Of a stretch of DNA of 64,000 bases, positions 57,469 to 64,000 are shown in pieces. The translations under genes were made by a program, and so were the position numbers. How positions within the stretch are numbered: position 1 is the first letter of the stretch; each line of letters starts with the position of its first letter. The notes below the pieces were generated by a model. It was given only the letters and a program-made list of their open reading frames with translations. It did no database searches and had not been told where the DNA came from. Origin of the DNA: JANLVI01 sp031363915 (GTDB lineage Bacteria; Vulcanimicrobiota; Vulcanimicrobiia; Vulcanimicrobiales; Vulcanimicrobiaceae); assembly GCA_031363915.1 (NCBI GenBank), contig JANLVI010000007.1, positions 273,075-337,074 on the forward strand, in the 5' to 3' direction.

Positions 57469-60125
57469 TGCAACAAGAGATGGAACTCGGCGGGACCGTT
57501 CCGCCGCCCGAGAGCGCGCGGCTCATGCTCATCGACACGTACGGTCTCGTGTACCGTGCCTTCTTCGCTTTACCGATGCTCACGACGGGCGCGGGTATGC
57601 CCATCAACGCGGCCTACGGTTTTACGATGATGCTCATCAAAATCATCGCCGACGAGAAGCCGACGCATGTGATCGCGGCCTTCGACAAAGGCTTACCGGC
57701 CGCGCGCATCAAGCTTTATCCCGAATACAAAGCGCAGCGCGAATCGACGCCGGACGAACTGCGCCCGCAGTTCGCCCTCGTGCGTAAGATTCTTGGAACC
57801 TACAAGATACCGATCATCGAAGTCGATGGCGAAGAGGCCGACGACGTGATTGCAACGCTCGCGAGACAAGCGGGTGAGGCAAAACAACATGTTGCCGTGG
57901 TCACGGGTGACCTCGATCTCTTGCAGATCGTGGACGAGCGCACGACCGTACTCACGACGCGCCGTGGGATCACGGATATGGGCCGCTACGACACGGCCGC
58001 CGTGCGCGCGCGCTTCGACCTCGAACCCCTGCAGCTGCCTGACTACCGCGGGCTCAAAGGCGATCCCTCAGATAATTTGCCGGGGATCCCCGGTGTCGGG
58101 GAAAAGACCGCGATCAAGCTGATCAAAGCGGCGGGTTCGCTCGATGCGCTACTTTCCGATCCGAACCTCGCGGGCAAAGAGAAACTCGCCAATTTGGTTC
58201 GCGAATATGGCGCGCAGGCGAAGGTCTGTCGCGACGTTTCGGTGATCGGTCGGGACCTCCCGATTTCGATCGATTGGGAGCACGCGACGTTCACCCAACC
58301 GGCAGCGGACGAACTCTACCATCTCTATCGCGAACTCGAATTCAAAACACTCCTAAACAAGCTCGACGTAACGCCGAGCGCGGCACCCGTCATCACCGAA
58401 GAGCGGATTCACGGGGCCTACGTCACGTTTGTCAACGCGACCGACCCGCCGGACTTCGTCAAGTTGCGTGAACTGCTGGATGCGGCGGCGGACGCCGACC
58501 GCGTTGCGATTGCGATGCACGATGAGATGTTGGGCATCTCAACGCAAGACGGCACCGGTTTCTCGTTTCTCGTAAGTGCGCTCGGGCAAACGCAGATTCG
58601 CGCGGCGTTCGAGCGCGTTTGGGCGACCGGCGGCGCGCTCCTCACGCACGACGTGAAGATGCTGATCGTTAAACTCGGACTCGACGCGCGCTACGCGCAC
58701 GACGACGTGATGATTGCGGCGCACTTGCTCGATGGTCGTTCGTTCGCAAAGCTCGACGATGCCGCGCGCGAATTCCTCAAAGCCGGCCTACCCGAAGACG
58801 TGGCGGCGTTTGCCGACGCGACGTATCGTCTCGCGCTCGTTTTGCGCGCCGAACTCGAACGTCGGAATCAGATCGCGCTCTACACCGATGTCGAACTGCC
58901 GCTTGCGACCGTCCTTGCGAAATGCGAGCTTGCCGGAATCGCACTCGACCCGGGCGCGCTCGACGAACTCTCAACGACGGTTGACGCAGCGGTCGACCGT
59001 CTCGCCGCCGAGATTTACGATATCGCCGGCGAGACGTTCAATATCGGCTCACCCCAGCAACTCGGACGAATTCTGTTCGATCAGCTCGGATTGCCGCACG
59101 GTGGAAAAAACAAAACCGGCTACGCGACGGGTGTCGAAGTGCTGCAAGGACTCGCGCGCATTTATCCGATCGCGGCCAAAGTGCTCGAGTACCGCGAAGT
59201 CACCAAACTCAAGAACACCTATATCGACGTTTTGCCGACGCTCGTCGACGCGCACTCACGCGTTCATACGTTCTTCAACCAAACCTCGACAGCGACCGGC
59301 CGTCTCTCCTCGACCAATCCGAATCTGCAAAACGTCCCGGTGCGCAGCGATCTTGGGCGGCAAGTCCGCCGTGCGTTCGTCGCGCCTAGCGCTGACCGCA
59401 TACTGCTGGCGGCGGACTACTCGCAGATCGAGCTGCGGCTGATGGCGCACCTCTCTGGCGATGAGGCCATGCGTGCGGCCTTCCACGAAGGCCAGGATAT
59501 CCACGATTTCACCGCGCGCCGTATCTTCGACATCGGCCCGTTCGCCGAAGTGTCCTCGAATCAGCGTCGTATGGCGAAGGCCGTCAATTTTGGCTTGCTG
59601 TACGGCATGTCGGACTTCGGACTCGCGCAGCGGCTCGAGATCGAACGAACCGAAGCCAAAGCCATCAGCACGGCGTACTTTGCGCGCTTTCCCGGCGTGC
59701 GGACCTATATCGATGCATGCTTAGAAGAGGGCCGCGACCGCGGCTACGTGAGTACGCTGCTCGGTCGGCGTCGCTTCATGCCGGATTTGCGCGCGCGCAA
59801 TTACGGTTTGCGCGCCGCAGCAGAACGTGAAGCTACGAACGCTCCGCTTCAGGGAAGTGCGGCAGATCTCATGAAGCTCGCGATGGTGCGCCTCGACCGG
59901 CGACTCGCAAACGAATCGGTCGATGCCCAGATGCTGTTGCAAATTCATGACGAGTTGATCTTCGAGGTGGCGATAGCCGATGTCGATGCCGTCGCTCGCA
60001 TCGTGAAGACCGAGATGGAAAACGCGATCAAACTGACGGTGCCGCTTGGCGTGACACTCAAGACGGGTAAGACCTGGTACGACGTCGAGAGCTTTGAGAC
60101 TAGCGAAGATGCCGCAACGACGTAG
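57468..60125 (+). CDS. polA: DNA polymerase I
   Basis: The 885-residue protein has a 5'-3' nuclease domain (LMLIDTYGLVYRAFFALP, DGEEADDVIATLA, GDPSDNLPGIPGVGEKTA) and a family A polymerase domain: FFNQTSTATGRLSSTNPNLQNVP, motif A DYSQIELRLMAHLSGD, motif B KAVNFGLLYGMSDFGL and motif C QIHDELIFEV. In the middle domain the 3'-5' exonuclease residues are missing: the position of DTE is AMHDEM, so no proofreading is expected, as in Taq polymerase. GTG overlaps the previous stop; ATG 57480 is an alternative. Confidence 0.97.
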   Translation: MQQEMELGGTVPPPESARLMLIDTYGLVYRAFFALPMLTTGAGMPINAAYGFTMMLIKIIADEKPTHVIAAFDKGLPAARIKLYPEYKAQRESTPDELRPQFALVRKILGTYKIPIIEVDGEEADDVIATLARQAGEAKQHVAVVTGDLDLLQIVDERTTVLTTRRGITDMGRYDTAAVRARFDLEPLQLPDYRGLKGDPSDNLPGIPGVGEKTAIKLIKAAGSLDALLSDPNLAGKEKLANLVREYGAQAKVCRDVSVIGRDLPISIDWEHATFTQPAADELYHLYRELEFKTLLNKLDVTPSAAPVITEERIHGAYVTFVNATDPPDFVKLRELLDAAADADRVAIAMHDEMLGISTQDGTGFSFLVSALGQTQIRAAFERVWATGGALLTHDVKMLIVKLGLDARYAHDDVMIAAHLLDGRSFAKLDDAAREFLKAGLPEDVAAFADATYRLALVLRAELERRNQIALYTDVELPLATVLAKCELAGIALDPGALDELSTTVDAAVDRLAAEIYDIAGETFNIGSPQQLGRILFDQLGLPHGGKNKTGYATGVEVLQGLARIYPIAAKVLEYREVTKLKNTYIDVLPTLVDAHSRVHTFFNQTSTATGRLSSTNPNLQNVPVRSDLGRQVRRAFVAPSADRILLAADYSQIELRLMAHLSGDEAMRAAFHEGQDIHDFTARRIFDIGPFAEVSSNQRRMAKAVNFGLLYGMSDFGLAQRLEIERTEAKAISTAYFARFPGVRTYIDACLEEGRDRGYVSTLLGRRRFMPDLRARNYGLRAAAEREATNAPLQGSAADLMKLAMVRLDRRLANESVDAQMLLQIHDELIFEVAIADVDAVARIVKTEMENAIKLTVPLGVTLKTGKTWYDVESFETSEDAATT

Positions 60126-60179
60126 CCCGGCCGAGCGAAAACCGGCACCGGCGCTGCTACGAAACATCATTTCGATTCG

Positions 60180-60452
60180 TTAAACCTTATTCGGCGTTCT
60201 GAAAGGTGTCGGCCCCCTCGGCACCGTGCGCGCCGCCGTCGCTTGGAGAATGAGGGCGATCGTCTCTGCCGGTGCGTCCCACTGTGGGAGGTGCCCACAG
60301 TTTTCGAACCACTGCAGATGGGCGCTTGGGAAAGCGCGTTGGGCCCGGCGTGCTTGTCTCGGGAAGCAAACCAGATCGCGCCGGCTCCAACCGAATGACC
60401 ACGCGCCCGGGTGGCGTCGTCGTGCCGGCTTGGCGTGGCCCGCTCACGAGGT
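60180..60452 (-). pseudogene. C-terminal remnant of an alpha/beta hydrolase, frameshifted
   Basis: One frame reads GTTTPPGRVVI; the next goes on with GWSRRDLVCFPRQARRAQRAFPSAHLQWFENCGHLPQWDAPAETI. It is a clear copy of the C-terminus of the hydrolase at 63700-64000 (GWGRRDLVCFPPQAARAMRAFPN). One extra base breaks the frame between VVI and GW. The N-terminal three quarters are absent. The rest of the 494-base gap between polA and the DUF192 gene shows nothing I can support. Confidence 0.7.
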
Positions 60453-60619
60453 GAGCGCGACGGGCACCGGAATTGGCAACGGGCGGATACCCGTATATGG
60501 CGACGCGCATTCGCGCAAAACGCGAGCAGGCGCGTCTCGATCCCCTTCACGATGATCGTAGCGCCGAGGCTGCGGCCATACGAGAAGGGGTAGGCGGGTC
60601 AGTGGCGACCGTTATAGCG

Positions 60620-61132
60620 ATGCCTCGACCCCTCGTTCACCTTACCATCTTTGTCTTTCTAGCTTTTTTTGTTCCAAGCGTTGTCAACGCGCAAGACGCG
60701 GCGTGTACGACCGCAACCCCGTATCCCAAATCCGGCGGTACGTACGCGACGATCGCACTCCTCGCTCCGCGGGCATCGTTGCAGATCCAAGTCGTTGATA
60801 GCTATGAGACACGCGAGCGTGGCCTCATGTGTATTACCGATCTGCCACGCGATGCCGGCATGATCTTCGTCTTCCCGGTTGCCGGCCGGCTCGATTTCTG
60901 GATGAAAGACACCCGCATTCCGCTCGACATGATTTGGGTAGCAAGCGATGGCAGCGTCACCGGTGTAGCGGCGAATGTGCCGCGCACGCGCCCTGATGCT
61001 CCAGATACCGAGATCGCACGCCGCAGCGGCGAGGGTCGTTACGTGATCGAGCTAGCCACTGGCGAGGCAGCGCGCGCGGGCATTAAGCGCGGGACGAAAC
61101 TCACGCTGCCGCGGCTCACTGCAAAAAGCTAG
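60620..61132 (+). CDS. Secreted DUF192 protein
   Basis: The 170-residue protein has a signal peptide (LTIFVFLAFFVPSVVNA). The DUF192 domain follows: TRERGLMCITDLPRDAGMIFVFP, LDFWMKDTRIPLDMIWVASDG and a late GIKRGTKLTL. The family is exported and of unknown function. The ATG at 60620 begins the signal peptide; GTG codons upstream in the open frame are less likely. Its stop overlaps that of the convergent coiled-coil gene by the palindrome CTAG. Confidence 0.88.
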   Translation: MPRPLVHLTIFVFLAFFVPSVVNAQDAACTTATPYPKSGGTYATIALLAPRASLQIQVVDSYETRERGLMCITDLPRDAGMIFVFPVAGRLDFWMKDTRIPLDMIWVASDGSVTGVAANVPRTRPDAPDTEIARRSGEGRYVIELATGEAARAGIKRGTKLTLPRLTAKS

Positions 61133-61377
61133 CGGGTCCGTATCTCGACGGCCTCGAGCCGCGACTCGATGTTTCCAAGGCGGCGGTCGACGCGCCCGAA
61201 GCTAAGCGCAGCTTCGGCGCGGTGCTCGTCGAGGCTCGTTTGCGTCTGGGTTACCTGAATCGCAACGACGTCGAGCGCAACATTCATTCGGTCGAGCTTC
61301 GTCCCGAATACCGTGAACTGCTCGGCAAGCTGGCCGACCGTCTTCGTGAGATTATCGAGCTTTTGGCCATCGGACAT
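61129..61377 (-). CDS. Small coiled-coil protein
   Basis: The 82-residue protein is a single predicted coiled coil with heptads (LDNLTKTVGQLAEQFTVFGTKLDRMNVALDVVAIQVTQTQ, continuing SLDEHRAEAALSFGRVDRRLGNIESRLEAVE). The frame is open upstream; the ATG at 61377 with GGGGAG upstream is chosen because the coil begins there. It resembles small phage- or chemotaxis-associated coiled coils, with no firm family. Confidence 0.65.
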   Translation of the reverse strand: MSDGQKLDNLTKTVGQLAEQFTVFGTKLDRMNVALDVVAIQVTQTQTSLDEHRAEAALSFGRVDRRLGNIESRLEAVEIRTR

Positions 61378-61414
61378 GTGCCGGTTCTCCCCTTGTCGCA
61401 GTATTCTGCATCCG

Positions 61415-62260
61415 ATGGATCTCCGCTTCGTGTCTTGCTTATTGCCCCTGTGCATAACGGCTTTTGCCGCGCTGTCGGCGCTCGTAAGCGCCCAGAGCGC
61501 GCCAGACCTCACGCCCGAGCAAATCCTCATTCGTGCAAAGCAAACGTACCACGCGCACCCGCTGCCGCCGTTCGTCGTATATACGGTGCACCGGAAAGAA
61601 CGCACGAACGGGCTGATCGATTTTGCAGATAGCTACACGTTGCGGCTTTGGTGTCGCACGAGCGATAATTCGTGCCTCGTGCGACACGTTGTGAATGGCC
61701 GAGTCACGGGGCCGCTCGAAAATCTCTTTCCGCGCTTCAACGCCGCAATCGATCCCGGGCCCGTAACGGCCGATCTTTTCGAACCCGCGCAACCGCATAA
61801 GAGCGCATCTGCTCCAAGCCAAATTGCAACGGGCACCGATGCAGAGATCGCGACGATCGGGTCGGTGCACGTCGCTTTCGAATCGGATTTTCGCGCGCGC
61901 AGCGCACGCCATTTGAGCGAAACCTACGAGCTCGAGGTCGAACCGCGCCGCGACCCCGATCGCAACCGCGCGCAAAGCATGACCGTGGATGCGCAGAGTT
62001 TTGAGCTACGCCGCATCATCGCGCGCGATCGACTCTATTTTCAGGGAAGCGCTACTAGCTATCCCGAGACGTTCACGATCGAACTCCAGATGCTCGAGGG
62101 CCACCTGGTTCTCGATCGCGTGCGCGGATCGACGGGCGAGGGATACGATTCAAGCGTCGACTACACGTATACCGACATCGTGTTCCCAAGCGGGTTGCCA
62201 AGGTGGTATTTCCAACCGGGAGAGTATGGCGCGAAGGTGTCCGAGGCGCCGAACTCCTAA
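61415..62260 (+). CDS. Secreted protein, copy 1 of a duplicated family
   Basis: The 281-residue protein has a signal peptide (LCITAFAALSALVSAQS), then LPPFVVYTVHRKERTNGLIDFADSYTLRLWCR and a later DIVFPSGLPRWYFQPGEYGAK. It is homologous over its whole length to the gene at 62601-63449, which shares the DPGPxTADxFEPA motif, a RDPxRNR motif and the WYF ending. A conserved beta-rich fold of about 250 residues is likely. Function unknown. A degraded OsmC gene follows on the opposite strand, as it does after copy 2. Confidence 0.82.
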   Translation: MDLRFVSCLLPLCITAFAALSALVSAQSAPDLTPEQILIRAKQTYHAHPLPPFVVYTVHRKERTNGLIDFADSYTLRLWCRTSDNSCLVRHVVNGRVTGPLENLFPRFNAAIDPGPVTADLFEPAQPHKSASAPSQIATGTDAEIATIGSVHVAFESDFRARSARHLSETYELEVEPRRDPDRNRAQSMTVDAQSFELRRIIARDRLYFQGSATSYPETFTIELQMLEGHLVLDRVRGSTGEGYDSSVDYTYTDIVFPSGLPRWYFQPGEYGAKVSEAPNS

Positions 62261-62533
62261 TTACGTCGCGAGCGTCGGCTCGACGGTGATCTCGACGTTG
62301 TTGCGAAACGCATTCGTAATTTTGAAGCCGTTCTCGACTTGCTCGATCGTGCAGATGGCCTTCGTGTCGATGCTCGAGGACGGACGCCCATTCGTTGGAG
62401 CCAGGCAGATCGCCGAAGCGCGTGCCGGCGCCAGGGCCGCCCGCGGAATCGCTCCGCTTTTGAACGTAGTCGTGCCGCCGCCGGTTGGGATATCGCCCGT
62501 CCACACGGCCTGGGCACGTCGCTTAAACATCAT
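62261..62533 (-). pseudogene. OsmC/Ohr-like protein with internal deletions
   Basis: The start MMFKRRAQAVWTGDIPTGGGTTTFKSG and the end IDTKAICTIEQVENGFKIT plus VEITVEPTLAT match OsmC-family peroxidases. At about 90 residues it lacks the centre and both catalytic regions (AHAGCFxMAL and CPVSKA). The frame stays open, so a short protein could be made, but it cannot reduce peroxides. The second remnant at 63598-63697 keeps the CPVS part instead. Both lie after a copy of the secreted-protein gene. Confidence 0.7.
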
Positions 62534-62600
62534 CGTTCTTTGATATCCCAGGAATGTCGGCCGCCGCAACACCGAGGCCACAAGCGACGTTAAGCAAGTG

Positions 62601-63449
62601 ATGATCAAACTTGGAGCAACGTTGCTCGCGCTTGCCCTTACGGCTGCCACGCCCGCGCCCGAAGCGACGCCGACCCCCTCGCCCCAGCGCGTCCTTGCCC
62701 TGATCCGCGCGACGTTTCGCTCGCACCGCCCGCCGCCGCCGTATATCAGTTACACGATCACGCGCAAGCAGCTGACGGACCGCGGCGCGATCGACTATGC
62801 GGAGAGCTATTCCGATGAGCTCTGGGTGCGCAATCTCGATCGCGCCGCGCTCAAGCGCCGCGTTTTCCCCTACGGCGGCCTTGGCCCGCCGCAGTTCGAG
62901 CGTCCGGCTTTCAACGAAGAACGCGATCCCGGCCCGCCGACCGCCGACATCTTCGAGCCCGCCCCGAAGAAGCCGACGCTGGTCTCCGATGTGCCGACCC
63001 CTGAGCCCGCGGGCCAAGGGCTCAAGACGATCGGTACGATCCGGGTGAGTTCCGAATACGATTACTACGTCGATTCACTTGCCATCGAAGGCAATCTCGT
63101 CCACCTCATGCTGCGGCCGGTGCGCGACCCCGAACGCAATCGTTTGCGCGAAGTGTACGCGGATAAGACGACCTTCGAAGTCACGCGTCTCATCGCGCAC
63201 GACCGGCTCTACGTCGGCCGCGAGATCTACGATACGACTTTCGACATTCACGTCAGCACGCTCGAAGGACACCCGATCGTCACCACGATCCACGGCGAAG
63301 TTGGCACAACGTCCAATGGTACCGAGTATGTGGGCGATGGAAAAAGCGTCGACTACACGTTCAAGAACATCAAACTTCCAAGCGCGATGCCGGAGTGGTA
63401 TTTCAACGCGCGCATGTACGCCGGGCACGACAAAGAGCTGCCCAGTTAA
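62601..63449 (+). CDS. Secreted protein, copy 2 of a duplicated family
   Basis: The 282-residue protein has a short signal peptide (KLGATLLALALTAATPAPEA). Motifs shared with copy 1 are YISYTITRKQLTDRGAIDYAESYSDELWVR, ERDPGPPTADIFEPAP, RPVRDPERNRLREV and the ending LPSAMPEWYFNARMYAGH. A GTG directly before the ATG is an alternative start. Function unknown. The gene is followed on the other strand by an OsmC fragment and an alpha/beta hydrolase. Confidence 0.83.
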   Translation: MIKLGATLLALALTAATPAPEATPTPSPQRVLALIRATFRSHRPPPPYISYTITRKQLTDRGAIDYAESYSDELWVRNLDRAALKRRVFPYGGLGPPQFERPAFNEERDPGPPTADIFEPAPKKPTLVSDVPTPEPAGQGLKTIGTIRVSSEYDYYVDSLAIEGNLVHLMLRPVRDPERNRLREVYADKTTFEVTRLIAHDRLYVGREIYDTTFDIHVSTLEGHPIVTTIHGEVGTTSNGTEYVGDGKSVDYTFKNIKLPSAMPEWYFNARMYAGHDKELPS

Positions 63450-63597
63450 TCGACGCCCGATTGCGCGGAGAGGGATGAACCCTAGGCCGCTGATTTCCTA
63501 GTGAACATTTCACTGACCACGCTACCTCGACGGTTCGAGAAGAAACAAGCGCAAAATGCCGGCCTCGCCGTCGTCGCCTAAGCCCAACCCGTTCCGG

Positions 63598-63697
63598 CTA
63601 CGTTGCGAGCGTTGGTTCGACGATGATCTCGACGTTGTTGCACGAGGCGTTGGAGACGGGGCACGTCTTTTGGGCTTCGTGCGCGTAGCTTGCGAAG
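63598..63697 (-). pseudogene. C-terminal OsmC fragment
   Basis: The frame reads RFASYAHEAQKTCPVSNASC then NNVEIIVEPTLAT to a TAG. It keeps the resolving-type cysteine region CPVS of OsmC, and its last residues match the remnant at 62261-62533 (VEITVEPTLAT). It has no start codon and directly abuts the stop of the hydrolase gene upstream, so it is a leftover of an OsmC gene whose 5' part is gone. Confidence 0.7.
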
Positions 63698-63699
63698 CG

Positions 63700-64000
63700 T
63701 TACGGCGCTGCCGTCGCACCTAAGATGAGGTGCACGGTTTCTTCGGGTGAATCCCAATGCGGGAAGTGGCCGCAATTGGCAAACCAGTGCAGACGCGCGT
63801 TGGGAAACGCGCGCATCGCGCGCGCGGCCTGCGGGGGAAAGCAGACCAAGTCGCGACGACCCCAGCCGATCACGACGCGGCCCGGGGTGGAAACGCTGCC
63901 TTCTTGCGGCGGTCCGTGAACGAGTTGCTCGAGCAGCGGATCGAACGACGGTGCGCTGGCAAACGTGCGCAGTTCGGTGAGCGCGACGTCGGCCGGAATC
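63700..64000 (-). CDS. Alpha/beta hydrolase, N-terminal part outside the window
   Basis: The visible 99 residues are the C-terminal part of an alpha/beta hydrolase: a cap-like segment, then GRVVIGWGRRDLVCFPPQAARAM with the catalytic Asp in RRDLV, FPNARLHWFANCGHFPHWDSPEETVHLIL with the catalytic His in NCGHFPHWD. The nucleophile lies beyond the window. A frameshifted copy of the same region is at 60180-60452. Confidence 0.85.
   Translation of the reverse strand, partial: IPADVALTELRTFASAPSFDPLLEQLVHGPPQEGSVSTPGRVVIGWGRRDLVCFPPQAARAMRAFPNARLHWFANCGHFPHWDSPEETVHLILGATAAP

Noticed and set aside
1..64000. Prophage, insertion sequences or CRISPR-Cas
   Set aside because: No transposase, integrase, phage structural gene, cas gene or repeat-spacer pattern was seen on either strand.

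Overview
The window is a GC-rich, gene-dense stretch of bacterial chromosome with many GTG and TTG starts and 1-4 base stop/start overlaps. An OstA/LptA-type envelope protein, several lipoproteins and a barrel-like exported protein point to a diderm cell. MreB and MurA point to a rod-shaped, peptidoglycan-bearing one. A SigB/RsbW/RsbV switch, a fused E2-E1 2-oxoglutarate dehydrogenase, a tailed HU and Ku/LigD end joining suggest an uncultured lineage such as Candidatus Eremiobacterota (WPS-2). That placement is inference only; no rRNA is present.

1-12 kb is housekeeping. It holds murA, mreB, an OstA-like protein, rarA and a cysteine desulfurase, then a stress operon (DUF948, YtxH, RsbV, RsbW, SigB-type sigma), a methyltransferase and alaS. 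12-19 kb has secreted and membrane proteins, serA with a histidine phosphatase, and three polytopic membrane proteins, two of them tandem paralogues.

19-26 kb is a DNA-repair/chromatin block. A SigB-type promoter precedes two small proteins, LigD split into two genes, and Ku. A bidirectional terminator separates these from a lysine-tailed HU. An MFS exporter and an SDR follow.

26-31 kb holds a broken GrdB/PrdB-family selenoprotein gene with an in-frame UGA in a UxxC motif and a SECIS-like hairpin. It also holds transporters, tRNA-Leu, a DUF5069 protein, a cyclophilin and a cupredoxin. 31-35 kb is one very large gene carrying lipoyl, E3-binding, E2 and E1 domains. 35-41 kb carries a LacI regulator, a LOG protein, a monooxygenase and a lysine operon (Lrp, 3,5-diaminohexanoate dehydrogenase, lysine 2,3-aminomutase).

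41-49 kb has a peptide-binding lipoprotein, SufD, signal peptidase I and a three-subunit proton-translocating transhydrogenase. 49-53 kb looks like a decaying gentisate-type aromatic pathway: the hydrolase and binding protein are intact, but the Rieske oxygenase and gentisate dioxygenase are frameshifted and deleted. 53-64 kb has a nitroreductase, zinc-ribbon proteins, an MG-domain protein, polA and DUF192. It ends in a duplicated block of secreted proteins with OsmC and alpha/beta-hydrolase remnants.

The clearest leads are the UGA selenoprotein candidate, the SigB-type promoter ahead of the end-joining genes, the lipoyl-bearing E2-E1 fusion, mreB without a normal start codon, and the recurring deletion-scarred pseudogenes.
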